A stretch of DNA of 64,000 nt from Catonia carolina (Eukaryota > Arthropoda > Insecta > Hemiptera > Achilidae). Below the pieces are notes generated by a model that saw nothing but the letters and a program-made list of their open reading frames with translations, searched no databases and had not been told where the DNA came from. The first letter of the stretch is position 1. Every line of letters begins with the position of its first letter. Location: assembly GCA_035578175.1 (NCBI GenBank), contig JAQMRL010000006.1, positions 56,151,001 to 56,215,000 of the forward strand, written 5' to 3'. Both the position numbers and the translations under genes were made by a program. Of the stretch, positions 36,397-47,892 are shown one piece after another.

Positions 36397-36417
36397 TGCA
36401 AAACTTGCTTCAAGAGG

Positions 36418-36800
36418 TTATTGTGTAGGTCATTAGCTAAATGGGTAGTTTAAACATCTAGTAACTTTACTAAGTAGAACGAGGAGTGAGGTGGTTTACA
36501 GCCTTCCTCACTGAATGGAAAACTATGTTTATCAGCATGCCAGGCCCTCTGAAATATATCTACTTTCTAATCTGCAAATGACACCTTCACTTCATTCACC
36601 ACAGGGTCTGGATGTATAATGAAATTCATTACTCTTTGAAGAGATAACTCGTGTATTTTACACCTCCACCTCTTCTGTTTTTAAATGCTTTAGTAATATA
36701 ATTGGCTGGCCATATGATAAGAAACAGAACTATTTTTGTAGCCCTGGAACTAGCAGATCGAGTGCAAATAATTTAACACTCCATCTGGCTGGTATGGGCA
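36418..36800 (-). repeat. Rep1 copy
   Basis: This near full-length reverse copy has a degraded tail side (TTGTGTAGGTCATTAGC) and a well-kept head ending CACTCCATCTGGCTGG. It directly follows the LINE tail that stops at 36393. Confidence 0.8.
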
Positions 36801-37394
36801 ATTTGTTTTAATATGACTGATTTTAAATTGAAGATTATTTAGATATTTTTTCTTAAATTAACAGCAGGTAAACTGTATACTGTAGATTGTTAAATCTATC
36901 AACAAATTCTAAGAGAAATTATAGACGGATTTGTGGTTATTTATAAAGAATATCAGGAAGAAGAGTTCACAATGAATTGCCACCGGAGAACAGAGTAATC
37001 CCTCCAGTGTTGATATATCTTTTATAATGAAATTATAAGTGATCAAAGAAAAACATCTGAATTTTACTTTTCAAAATCATAAATGAATACAGCTGTTGAA
37101 GATATAGCCTTTGAGGATTACTAGATAACTATCTATTATTTGTGTAGATCTATAAGCTTACTTTAACAAGAAGATATTTTATGTTGACAACAAACACGTG
37201 GCAAACACGCTTCTGTATTAAAAACCCTTCAAACGATTCTTTACCTCAAAATTTAATCAACTAGAAAATGTGTTCACCGGCAATAGCTTATCGATGGCAC
37301 CTGGTGTTGCTAATGGTTATTATTATGTAGGGGATGTTTTCACCCTTTTTGTTCCATTAGAACTCATATTAAATTTTTAAAATCCATTTAGATC

Positions 37395-37500
37395 GTCACG
37401 GTGGGACAGTGGTTATTGTTGTACACTATAAAGCGGAAGGTTCCGGGTTCGATTCTGGCTAGTGTTAGGAAAATTATTACACTAAAACCCCACTTAACCT
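37395..37500 (+). repeat. Rep4-like SINE head
   Basis: Contains CACGGTGGGACAGTGGTTAT and the B box GGGTTCGATTCTGG, followed by the CACTAAAACCCC block. Confidence 0.55.
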
Positions 37501-37711
37501 AAATATAGGGGAGGACCTGATTTCGGATAAACAAAATTTTGGGTAAGTTACAAAGTCAAATTTAGTTTAATATAAAATTGTAAAAGTGAATGTACAGTAT
37601 TTAAAAGATTGTTTACTGGTATACGTGCAAATGAAAATACAGCAATTTTAAGAGAACAAAAATATTTTTTTTAAATTTTATAGTTACGTATTTATAGTTT
37701 TACATTTTTAC

Positions 37712-37758
37712 GTCGGCAAGAGAAAGTCTTGTAAGTGTTTCACATCAGATTTTTTGTA
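37712..37758 (+). repeat. Rep3 3' terminal fragment
   Basis: Only the GGCAAGAGAAAGTC end, the hairpin and CATCAGATTTTTT remain. The fragment directly abuts the Helitron at 37763. Confidence 0.7.
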
Positions 37759-37762
37759 GTAA

Positions 37763-37938
37763 TCTGTACTAATATTATAAAAACAAAGCGTGTTTTTTTG
37801 TGCAGACTAATTTTCAAAACTACTGAACGGATTTTTATGAAATTTTGACAGCATATTCGTATTTATATTCACAGCAACATTTTATTTTAAAATTTTCCAA
37901 AATCATAACTCTAAGGGCGCTAATGAAGATTTTCATAA

Positions 37939-38000
<62 letters not shown>

Positions 38001-38246
38001 ATGTGAGTACGTATTGCTGTTGAAGTAGATAAAGGGGTTTGATGATGGTGAGAGATGTACAAGGGGAAAATTATCAAATGGTCGTTTTGAGCGCGCGAGT
38101 GCGTGCACGCGTATGAGTGTGAGAGGGGGAGGGAGAGAGAGAGTACAGTAGCTACCAGCTACACAATTTCTGTTACATATTTTATTTTTAAAAAATTGGT
38201 TAAGCGTACACAAGTTTCGCGTGCGAAGCCGCGCGGGATATGCTAA
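37763..38246 (+). mobile_element. Non-autonomous Helitron with (GT)n tract
   Basis: It begins TCTGTACTAATATTATAAA (5' TC start) and ends with a GAAGCCGCGCGGG hairpin region and GATATGCTAA. The base before is A and the base after is T, as expected for insertion between A and T without target duplication. There is no helicase. It is related in inverted orientation to the copy at 14744-15297. Confidence 0.85.
37941..37998. repeat. (GT)n microsatellite
   Basis: 29 GT units occur inside the Helitron at 37763-38246, at the position equivalent to the CA/GC tract of the other Helitron copy. The open frames across it are repeat translations. Confidence 0.97.
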
Positions 38247-38399
38247 TAAAATAATAAACTGTTTTAGATATTAGCTTTTCAAAACAGATTAATAAAATGA
38301 AATTTTAATTCTGGTTCAATTTACAACTGTAATTCGTACATTGGCAATAATATTCTTAAGACAAGGTAAGTGTTAGTGCTTAATTTGATTAACCTTTTT

Positions 38400-39167
38400 C
38401 AGTACTGAACGATGCTAAAATGACGACGGCGTAACTTCAAAATCATGCGAATTAAAACGCGTAATTCTAAGGAATGCCTGTAATCATGATGGCGAAGAAT
38501 TGGGGAACTTATACGGTGGTACGGAACTATCCGATAGGAGGAGCTAATCAACATCTTATTTTTAAAGATTATCACCATAAGATATTATTGTTATGTTTAT
38601 TTTATCCAATTAAATATGAAATCAAACTCGAATGAAATGTAATAATCATAATTATTGTTTCAAGAATTAAAGAACAGAAGAGGTAGAACTGGAAAAGACA
38701 CTAGTCAGAGTTATCTCCTCTGAGAGTAAGGAATTTTATTATAAATATGAATGGTGAATGAAATGAAGGTGACATTTGCAGGGTGCAGAGAAGTTACTTT
38801 TCGGAGGGCTTGGCATGTTGATAATAGGCACTTTTGTGCTCAGTGAGGAAGGCAACCGTAAACCACCTTACTTCTAGTTTTACTTAGTAAAACCTCCTCC
38901 AGAGGTTCAAACCAGCCTTTCGGCTGTTGATCTAATTAACAATAAAAACACTACATGTAACATCGTATATACGCTAAAACCTTTGTTATTAATAATTTAA
39001 GGATTAAAGAACAGAAGAGGTAGAGGTGGAAAAGACTCTAGTCAGAGTTATCTTCTCTGGCAGTAATGAATTTCACTATAGAGGCAGACCCTGTGGTGAA
39101 TGAATTGAAGGTGTCATCTGCAAGGAGAAAAGTAGATTCTTTTCAAAGGGTCTGGCATGCTGAAAAG
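38400..39167 (+). repeat. Composite repeat with Rep1, plus a second Rep1 copy
   Basis: The composite seen at 7560-8220 recurs here (Rep1 part 38660-38946). Directly after it, from 39002, a second Rep1 copy starts (AACAGAAGAGGTAGAGG) and is truncated near 39167. Confidence 0.75.
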
Positions 39168-39831
39168 GAGATGTATCTAATAAAGATTTAGGTCTTAGTA
39201 TATAGGCTATAAGTATTATTATTATTATGATAAATACTTAGAGACAGGTTACTGTATGAGTTAGATGAAAGATAAGCGATAACACAAACACATATGTTAT
39301 GACCAGCTTATTTTACAACCCCCTAAATAATAGTAGAGAGTGGTATAAAGGGCTAAATGTACAAAAGAGCGGTGAGTTTAGTTATCAAGGGAGAAAGTGG
39401 GGAGGTAAAATTTTTGTTAGAATTATTTACTTATTTTATAGAGGGTGGTTAGAATGGGGGTTAGAATGAGTATTGTTCAAAGTGATTTTAATAGAATGAA
39501 TAACAACCCTTAAATTATTGTAAATTTCAATTGATCTATGTGGGGGGTTGTAGATTTTATATGTACACAGTATGACCCATAATGCATCATTACTCAACAG
39601 AGAAATATTCTTTTTTGATTTTTGATTTTCATGTAGACGAAAACTATTATTGTAGATCATATTAGGATAAAATAATATGCTATTTATTTCCAGTCTATTG
39701 AACTGCTATCTTTTAGAAAATACGACAAATGTCGTAAAGGACTTCTGTCATGTTTGTTTATTATGTTTATTCTAAATAATTTTAAGACAAAGTAACAAAA
39801 CATCAAAAATACAATAAGAAACTTCTCAAGG
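39168..39831. other. Intronic AT-rich DNA
   Basis: No supported feature was found; the short open frames are not credible genes. Confidence 0.45.
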
Positions 39832-40192
39832 GTTGTTGTTGTTTAGGTCAACAGCCGAAAGGCTGGTTTCAAACTCTAGAGGTTTTACTAAGTAAAACGA
39901 GGAGTGAGGTGGTTTACCATTGCCTTCCTCACTGAGTGGAAAAGTACGCTTATCAGCATGCCGGCCTTTCTGAAAAGCACATATTTTCCACTCTGTAAAT
40001 GACACCTTCACTTCATTCACCACAGGGTCTGGCTGTACAATGAAATTCATTACTTTCAGAGGAGATAACTCTAATTAGTGTCTTTTACACCTCTACCTCT
40101 TCTGTTCTTAAATGATTCAGTCATTTAATTGGCTGACCATGTGATAAGAAACAGAACTATTTATTTTAGCCCTGCAACAAACAGATTGAGGG
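39832..40192 (-). repeat. Rep1 copy
   Basis: This well-preserved reverse copy starts TTGTTGTTGTTTAGGTCAAC and runs through to the CAGAACTATTT block. It is followed by a GAGGATT heptamer repeated three times (40196-40220). Confidence 0.82.
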
Positions 40193-40998
40193 TTTGTTGA
40201 GGATTGAGGATTGAGGATTCTCGAGGGTATGAAAACTTTTTTAACAAATATTTTAAATGAAAAACTGAAAGATGTAGAAATTATATTTTTGTCCAAGGTT
40301 CTAGTCAAAAAACCTGATTTCATTTTTAGTTTTACGTCCGCATATTATAACTAAATTTCTTGAAAAAAAACCTACTTATAATGGTAAAAAATAAATAAAC
40401 AAATTACCTTTAAAAAGTTGTGGTAATTTAAGTTTGTTTAATGAAAGCTAAAACAATAATTGATTAAAGAAATATTTTATAGTGTACTCGAATTCCATTA
40501 TAAATAGGTTTTCGTTAAAAAATATCTGAACTTCTAAAAATGTCGAAGCAAATTGTGTATTATTTAATACAAATGGTCGGAAGACAAGGGATTGAAGTAA
40601 GCAAATTGTTAGTGGTAATAAATTATATTAGTAAGTAATGAATTTACCATATTGTTAAAATTTATATTTATCAGTTTTATCTTGACATGTCCTATACTCC
40701 ATTTTGGAGCCTACTGGATGCAGTTATAAAAAAAGAATTAACAAATCTTTGCGTATTTTGTGGTAAAAATGGCTTGAAAGTTGTCAAAGTTGCACGGAAA
40801 GTACTTTTTAATGAAACCTAATTTAATAGTAAAAAACGACAAAAAAAACTATAAATTCACTTTACATAAAATCGTCTGCTGAATTTACTCGGTGTTTGAT
40901 TTACATGTATAAAATTAACTTATTTGTGAATTACCTACAGATTTCTTTTTATTATTTAACAGTTAATTTATCTGTGGTATAAGAGACAACACAATAAG

Positions 40999-41095
40999 TA
41001 AAAATCTGGTGTGAAACACTCACACAACTTTATCTTACCAATGCAAATAATGAACAATATAACCTACTACATTTATCATTTAATCTGGCAATTTG
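40999..41095 (-). repeat. Rep3 3' terminal fragment
   Basis: It carries the reverse hairpin end AAAATCTGGTGTGAAACACT and the TTTATCTTACCAATGC block. Confidence 0.7.
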
Positions 41096-42224
41096 TTTTA
41101 ATGCAAATACCACAGATTTGATCGGTGTAATAACAACACTATAAAGTTCTATCTAGTGACACTCCTAGAAACTTTACTGTTTGTGCATGTTTTAGAATAT
41201 TATCTTATAGTAGCTAAAGCACCCGTTCTTCGAACGGTTTCCTTAGTGCCGTGGACGGCCGGTTGGTGTGCCGAGTTCGATCCCTGTCATGTCTGAAATC
41301 CTTCAACTATTCATTGTTATCTATCGCAACGTCAGTTTCAACGTCAGCATTATTATTTATGAAAAAAAATAGTTAAACGTAAAATAAAAGCGAGATCTTG
41401 GTGTTTTTAAATTAAGATTTGCAGTGCTTTATTATTATCATAATAACTGAAAGGTAAATCACAAATCTGTAAGATTTACTCACACAAATCTGTGTGTATA
41501 ATGTAACTGTAGGAAATTTAATTATTCGCTACAGAGAAAGATAAATTACTGTTATGATACCGTTAAATGAAAGGTAAATCACAATAGGAACACTCCACTA
41601 TGTTGACGACTATTAAGACAACTGATTCATTTTTGACAATGTGACCGAGATAAGATGTAAAGGGTACTGGTGGAATGGGTAGGTAGGTTACTGACTCAAC
41701 GAGTAGGGGTTTTACCGGCGCGTAGACCTGTGTTTATTGTTCTGTTTTATTTTGTATGTTGATATTCTAAAAATATTGGTTTATTTTTTTAAAAATTGGT
41801 AATATCTCCGTTATTATGCATGAAAATGAAAAACTTTACATTATAAAACTTATTCGTCTTTAAACGTTTCATAATTTCGATTATATAACATTTTTTGATA
41901 CATTGTTTTTTAACGGAGATATTCGTAGCTTTTTGTTTACCCTTCCCTCTGAACTCCCCCATCCCTTTGTGATATTAAAAAAATTTATAGCCTTTTTCAT
42001 TTCCATTATGTCCAGAACCTAGATACCGAAATTCATTGAATTTGGTTCAGCGGTTTTTGCGTGATGCCGTAACATGCAAACAGACAAGCAGATAAACAAA
42101 CACACAAAAATTCAGCTGAACTTATTTTTGGTGTTTACGTGGTACATCTGGCAAAGAAATAAAATTTGGTGCATTTTGAAAAATTGTACAGACAAAATCA
42201 CAATTTTATTTATATAGATAAAGA
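41096..42224. other. Intronic DNA with a possible degenerate transposon
   Basis: The segment near 42000-42225 (GGTTCAGCGGTTTTTGCGTG, then AAACAGACAAGCAGATAAAC and TATTTATATAGATA) has the look of a Helitron- or MITE-like end, but no boundary is certain. A B-box-like GAGTTCGATCCC lies near 41273. Confidence 0.35.
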
Positions 42225-43240
42225 CATGGGTAATTAAGGGTAAGACTAGAGGTTTTTTAAATTTGAGTATGGATGCGATTAGAGGAATTCAAGTAAATTG
42301 GTGGATAGAGAAATATGAAAGTACTATGAAAAGTGGAAGGAAAGAATACCTTCGACAGCAACCATTTAACGGAGGAAAGGTAAATAGTTCGGATACAATT
42401 AACCCTAGAGCAGGCAATCGTTGATTTTGAGACGTTACCGCTTCTTCAACCGGTCGTGTTGCAAAATCGGATTTGCTTCATAGCATTGCAAAGTTGTCGT
42501 TTTTGTTTTAATTTCATCTACAGACAGCGTTGCTGTTTTGTGCAATAGTTTAGTAATGTGTAAAATAAATTTTTACGTATAATACAATAGTTTCAGTTGC
42601 ATATTCTGCATGTGTTTCTCTGTTGAAACTACGCTGTCCTAGAGCTGAATTTGGTTTACATGATGTGTTTTTGTATATATTTTCTTCAGTTTTGAACATA
42701 GATTCGTTTTTTCGTTTTATTTTAAAATAAACGTTACCAGTAACAATTCGTATATAATGAATTTTGAAAGTAGAGGATAAGAAAGTTTCAAACAGTAGTG
42801 TCATCTAAAATTTTAGAAAAAAAATTGTCTAAAATTATTTTCAAATAGTTTCAGCATTCCTTACTGTCAGATTAAAATTTCAGTAATGTATTTATTCCAT
42901 TTTCCTAAGTTTTCTTGTTATTTTAATATCACGTGACAAGGTTAGTAATTTATAGCAAATTTTTAATGATTTCTTTACGGTTCGGTGACAAAAAATTCTC
43001 TGCCGGTATATAAAAATGTTATTACCGACTCTAGGGTTAAAAAAGGATTAGAAATTATAAGAGCTATGTTAGAAGGATCAATAGAAGGCGATAGAAAAAG
43101 AGGATGTTGAAGAATAAAAGTCATAGACGATCTGAAATTGAGTTTGAACTATCAAACACTTAAGACCTTGTTGGTGGAAAATAGAAAAGGTTGAAGACGC
43201 AAGAGAGATAACGAAAGAGCAGATAACCTTAATATAATTA
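42225..43240 (+). pseudogene. Degenerate coding repeat split by a piggyBac-type MITE
   Basis: The left part (to 42398) encodes a piece such as VNWWIEKYESTMK, and the right part (from 43041) encodes LEIIRAMLEGSIEGDRKRG, then DDLKLSLNYQTLK with stops. This resembles the linker and tail of a LINE ORF (EGSIEG-x-R-x-RG). The two halves are separated exactly by the MITE at 42403-43036. Confidence 0.45.
42403..43036. mobile_element. piggyBac-type MITE, complete (copy 1)
   Basis: The element is 634 bp, flanked by TTAA on both sides (42399-42402 and 43037-43040). The termini are CCCTAGAGCAGGCAAT and, inverted, CCCTAGAGTCGGTAAT (13 of 16 identical). TTAA target duplication with a CCCTAGA terminus is the hallmark of piggyBac elements. 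There is no transposase, so it is non-autonomous. Confidence 0.88.
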
Positions 43241-43425
43241 CGAAAGTAACATTACTTAATTCAAATAACACGTGGCTTAGTCAGCCGTATACTACTCAAC
43301 TCCTACTTAATTTAAATTCTCGGTAAGAATTTGAAAAATATTTCCCACAGAATCTCCAATAGTTCGTATTTCATTCTTATTAGTAATTTTACTACTAACT
43401 ACATTTGTATAAATTAATAACTATT

Positions 43426-43582
43426 AATGACTTCCGCGTAGTGACTAGCGGGCTAGCCTACAAATGAAAGATTCTGGGTTCGATTCCCAGCTTAGGACTA
43501 GATTTTAACACGTTAAAACTTATCGTTACAGTACCAAAACCGACCGTAGTCACTAATGAGCAAGATGTCAATGCGATATTCA
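43426..43582 (+). repeat. Rep4 SINE copy
   Basis: Contains TTCCGCGTAGTGACTAGCGG, the B box GGTTCGATTCCC and the end CACTAATGAGCAAGATGTC. Confidence 0.72.
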
Positions 43583-44672
43583 ATAAACTTGAAAAAAACT
43601 AATAATAAATAATTTTAATTGCGGTTATAGAATCTAAATCAGGAATAATTGTTTTCAAATAATTTAATGTAGACCTTTTGTGGTAATTATAAAAAAGTAA
43701 TCCTATTTATTAAGTATTTATCAATAATTCATGAATAAGAAAACCTTAAGAATATTTATAAAATAAAAATGTTTTTATTACATGTTACCTACACATATTT
43801 CACTCATACATAATTGGTACTGTATTATTTATAATACAGTACCAAGTAGTATTAAGGTTAAGATATTTTGCAAAATCATAACGTCAAAAGAATCTAATCG
43901 GTATCACTGAATGAATACTTCCAAAACTCAAGCACACTTTAATTTATTACCCATTATTTGAAAATATAAAACAATTGTAATGAAAAAAATATTTTACCAA
44001 CTTTATAATGAGTAACGTATATTAAATTATTTAAAAATTATCGAGTTAAACAAACAGTAAAACAACAGTAATCTACTAAAAACCAAAACAAATTGAAAAT
44101 TTATCTTTTGCAATTTTCTACCACACAACAAACTTACACTAAAGGAATAATAAAGTGTATATTATTATAAAATTTAAGGGTACACGTGGTACTAAATTTG
44201 AAAATGAAAACACTAAATATTTTGATTATATTTTGTAGGCCCTTACGTTTATCCTAAATTTATCTGAAATTATATTCATCAAATCTTTCAGAATATATAA
44301 ATTTTTATTTTTATTGTGAATCAGAGTAAGTAATTTACATTTGGTAAGCAGAGATATAATATAGGCTATATTTTGTTTTCCTCTCATTTTTAAAATGAGT
44401 TTGAAAACTTTTGTAGAGAATTTCATTGTTGAAACAAAGAGAGAAATTCTTACACATTAATGGGTAATTAATCTAAGCTATGAGTTAAATACTATGGCTT
44501 TTAAGAAAACAGTAGATATACATGAGACGGTCTATGGATAAGATTGTTTACATTATTTGTTTTTATAAACAGATCCGAAATTTTGAAATAATTTTTGGCG
44601 GATAGATTAGAAAATGATAAAAGTTATGGTATATATATACGTATATAATATAATATAATCAGTAATATTTAC

Positions 44673-45081
44673 CTGTGTGATCAGATAATGGTCTTCCTGG
44701 AGAAGGCGTGTGCTGTTGTCCATCTAGTCCGGTACCTGGTAAAGCGTATAGTGCCGTAAAATCTGGTTCAGTTTTCGTCCTCTTATCATGATGATGATGA
44801 TGTAAATGATCACCTTCAACTAAACCGAGAAGGCCTAAATTGGGCCTAAGTTCTTCCATCAATTTCCCGTGACCGCTTTGATGGAAATTTAACTGACGTG
44901 AAAATATGGCGGGAAATATATTAAATTGTTGCTCTGCGGTCGCCGTACTTGACGGCGGATTCACCGTTTCCGTACCTCCACTTCCACCGCCAGAACCTCC
45001 TCCTCCTCCGCCACTTCCTCCTCCTCCACCGCCTCCACAACTGCCTCCCCCACCCCCTCCCGACGTACTTTTGAAATCCAA
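44673..45081 (-). CDS. Paired-class homeobox gene, N-terminal exon
   Basis: The minus-strand frame is open for about 140 codons in strongly AT-rich surroundings. It has a Gly/Ser-rich tract (about 30 residues), then TETVNPPSSTATAEQQ, NIFPAIFSRQLNFHQSGHG, a LMEELRPNLGLLGLVEGD segment, a short His run (CAT/CAC codons near 44790), and KTEPDFTALYALPGTG followed by HTPSPGRPLSDHT. It ends at a consensus donor (ACACAG then GTAAAT, 44673/44672) in phase 1, which joins in frame to the exon at 4100-4236. Low-complexity Gly/His tracts and Ser/Pro segments are usual in transcription-factor N-termini. The 5' limit is uncertain. No ATG lies between the in-frame TGA at 45106-45108 and the internal Met at 44857-44859. 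Either an acceptor (for example ...CTTGAAG, exon from 45081) joins an upstream coding exon, or translation starts at 44859. Confidence 0.75.
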
Positions 45082-45108
45082 CTTCAAGCCGGAATGCCAA
45101 ACCGTTCA

Positions 45109-45939
45109 CAATAAATAACTGGTCCTAATGGCCAGAGTCACTGTTTTAAAGTTTTTTGTGAAAGATTTTAATCACTTTGTACCCCTAAATCACTTTTTCA
45201 AAGGTCATTTAATAATTTAATAATCGTTTAAAAACTACCGATGTAAAAAAATAATAAAATAAATTTATAATTTTTTATCATATAAATTCTTTCTAAAAAT
45301 CACAGTCTGAACATTTTCGTTAAGTAAATTTTATTTAATTTTTTTTTAGTGTAAGCTTACCGTCAAAAAATTTGTGAAATTTTTATCAAACTTTATTATG
45401 ATTTAATTTTAAATTTTGTAAGTATTAATTTTTATTTATTATCCAACGTATGTTTTAACAAATATTCATATATCTAACACAGTTCAAATATCTTGTAGAT
45501 TTAATTCAAATTATCCATAAAAAATATCTTTAGTAAAGTTAAATGTAAACAAAAATTTCAGTATCAATTTAAAATGGTTTTAAATTAATTCAAAAGGTTT
45601 TATATTTTAAATCACAATACTTTACTAAAATAAACAAATTTATAAACGCACAATCTTATAAAAAATATTACTTAATAATAATTTCCTAATGAATAAAATA
45701 TATAAAAGTTTCATAGAAGATGTTTTTTAAAAACGTTAAAATAATTCGGCGTGAAAAATTTAATAATAAAAAAAGTATTAGACGTAATCTTTTTTTTAAT
45801 AATTGGTTAAACTTTTGTAACCAGATTTGGTTGAGTAGATGAATCAATATAGGTGACGATGATGATGATGATGTTAAAAAAGAGAACGAAATGCGTAGTT
45901 GATGATAATGTTACTGATAATTATTATTATTAAATTGTA
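45109..45939. other. AT-rich DNA between promoter region and N-terminal exon
   Basis: This stretch is 5' of the N-terminal exon on the minus strand and may be 5' UTR or a first intron. There is no open coding frame; a GATGATGATGATGATG run lies near 45856. Confidence 0.4.
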
Positions 45940-46440
45940 GAATTGAATAACGACGCCGACCGTCGCGACGTTCCTAAGCGATTATTATTTAGTATTGCGC
46001 TGTACATGAACGTAGACGGATGTCCTTCGCGTGCCGGTCGAACGTCAACGTCAAGGAGAGAGGCAGGCGAGCAGAATTCTCTCTAGTTAATAAAATAACA
46101 GAAAATGAGTTTAAGCAGCGTTTCAGAGCACTACACAGCACACTATAGCAGGGTACTTACTTAATGTGCCAGGCATCACCAAACGAAAAGTGACTAACGA
46201 AGTTAGACCGAGAATTGAGACCTCCAAACAAGCCCCGGTTTTCAGTCGAGGGGATGGAGCATAGACAGAACGACGAGGGGCGGACATTTACCAACCCTCC
46301 GAACGACGGATCATTTTCACCATCCACCAATCGCAGTTCATCTACTATATTTCAACATTATATTAAACCCCTTCCTATTGGTTTGATAACAAACCGTTGC
46401 TAATAGCAACCGTAACAGCTGGAAGGGTGTGTTATTCAAA
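45940..46440. promoter_or_regulatory. Probable divergent promoter region upstream of the homeobox gene
   Basis: This is a patch richer in CpG than its surroundings (for example GACCGTCGCGACG near 45958 and several CGs to 46080). It contains CCAAT motifs on both strands (CCAATCGC near 46327 on plus; CCAATAGG near 46379 on minus), an X-box palindrome (46396-46410) and a YY1-like CAAAATGGCG (46437-46446). It sits about 0.9 kb upstream of the minus-strand N-terminal exon and immediately upstream of a plus-strand ATG. No clear TATA box was seen. A GTAAGT donor-like site occurs on the minus strand near 46158, so a short 5' leader exon may start here. Confidence 0.5.
46396..46410. promoter_or_regulatory. 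RFX-type X-box palindrome
   Basis: GTTGCTAATAGCAAC is a perfect inverted repeat with a 3-bp centre and fits the X-box pattern bound by RFX factors (GTNRYY, short spacer, RRYNAC). It lies 31 bp upstream of the plus-strand ATG at 46441. In animals, X-boxes at this distance are characteristic of ciliary or sensory-neuron genes; binding here is inference. Confidence 0.5.
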
Positions 46441-46515
46441 ATGGCGACTCCGCTGTTAACACCACTCTTATTCCCAGCTAGAGGTATCGACTGGGTACGT
46501 TTTTGTTTGCCAAAG
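46441..46515 (+). CDS. Candidate first coding exon of a divergent gene
   Basis: The ATG at 46441 has an excellent insect context (TTCAAAATGG) and overlaps a YY1-like site, a common arrangement at start codons of broadly expressed genes. The 25-codon frame begins MATPLLTPLLFPARG and ends FCLPK at a donor AAAG then GTACGT (46515/46516), phase 0; read through, it stops at 46531. I do not recognise the protein. Position next to an X-box and head-to-head with the homeobox gene supports a genuine promoter. No downstream exon was found in the remaining 17 kb, which is transposon-rich, so this could also be a chance frame. Confidence 0.4.
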
Positions 46516-47221
46516 GTACGTTTCATTCCGTTATAGTTTTTATTATTACACTTTTATTGCAATTCTTTTTATTTTTATTGGTTTTTTTATAAATGACACA
46601 GTAATAAAACAAATAACTTATAAGACAATCTATATCATAAATATCTTACAATGAAAAAACAAACAACAAAATAAACAATTAAAAATATTTAAAAATAAAT
46701 TTAATAAAATTTATATATTTTATTACACCGGTAAGTTAAGTTTACATTAGTAAAGTAGATTGTATTAAAATATAAACTCATATTCAATTTTTTGTTTAAA
46801 ATGAATCAATACTTATTGCATATTTTATTTCTATTAGTACTATTGGTTTTCAATGATGATTAAAGTTTTCACAAAAATATTTATTGATTAATTTTAGCTA
46901 CTTCATAACAATTATATGATATTATAATGTTCATTAATGGTTAATTTCCGAGATATTTTTACACAGTCTATAATATAAATGGTTTCAAAGGATATTTTTA
47001 AAATAATATTTGCTATTTAAATTTGGAAAGTTATAAACTAATTTATCTAGTGTAAAAATGTAATTTAATTGAATTACGTTAATAAGTTACACCCCTAATT
47101 TTAAAATATATAAAATTTTATGAATTTTGTTGATAAACTTCAAGGAAATGTTTGAAGTTAGTAAAACAATTTACTTACTAATGACTTTGTACGTTTTATT
47201 CATGATTAAAAAAAGTATTAA

Positions 47222-47372
47222 GAGCGACTCTGTGGTGTAGTGACTAGCACGGTAACCTACAAAGCGAAAAGTCTAGAGTTCGATTCCAGGAAATTTTAAC
47301 ACGTTAAAACCCACCATTTTAGTACCAAAAAACAACAGTAGCCGCTAATGACCAAGTTGTCGATGCGATTTG
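47222..47372 (+). repeat. Rep4 SINE copy
   Basis: Contains GTGGTGTAGTGACTAGCACG, GAGTTCGATTCC, ACACGTTAAAACCCACC and the end CTAATGACCAAGTTGTCGAT. Confidence 0.72.
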
Positions 47373-47892
47373 AAATTAAATAAAAAATATATAATTAAGA
47401 AAACAATAAACTGTAATTTATTTTAAATTTTATTATAATTAATTATGAAATTTAGATAGAAACTTATGGGTAATAAAAAAACAAAAATGGAAATTTAAAG
47501 AGAATTGTTATTTGGTAGATATATGAGACTTATTGTAATTAATTAATTAGATATTAAGATTAGAGTTGACTATGATTTTATTAATATTTTTTTTAAATTT
47601 TGGGGTTTCCAAAAGACCTACCCTGTTCTTCATCCTCACCACCCACAACTACAGCTAAATGTAAGGAATGTGAGATGGTTAAGCAGAAAAACATTTAAAT
47701 CACCTTAGTACGAGCTGAACCAGTTTATTTTTTTACTACTCATGAACAATTAAATGCTGAGCTAACAAATATCACACAGATCACGTAGTACATAACAGGG
47801 AACACTTAAAACATGACGAAACACATATTCACAAAGCCTTCCATCAAAACATTACTTAACTAAAAGTTTTTTTCGTTTATTTATTTTTACCT

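Noticed and set aside
37835..38213. Two overlapping minus-strand frames of 80-97 codons
   Set aside because: They are driven by the GT array and Helitron sequence, with no protein family features.
44906..45118. Plus-strand proline-rich frame opposite the homeobox exon
   Set aside because: It is the complement of the Gly-rich tract. The minus strand has a donor, matching phase and a homeodomain continuation, so the plus frame is a shadow.
46020..46160. A short minus-strand first coding exon ATGCCTGGCACATTAA before GTAAGT
   Set aside because: Its phase (1) does not match either possible acceptor phase (0 or 2) at the N-terminal exon. It may still be part of a leader, so it is not called coding.
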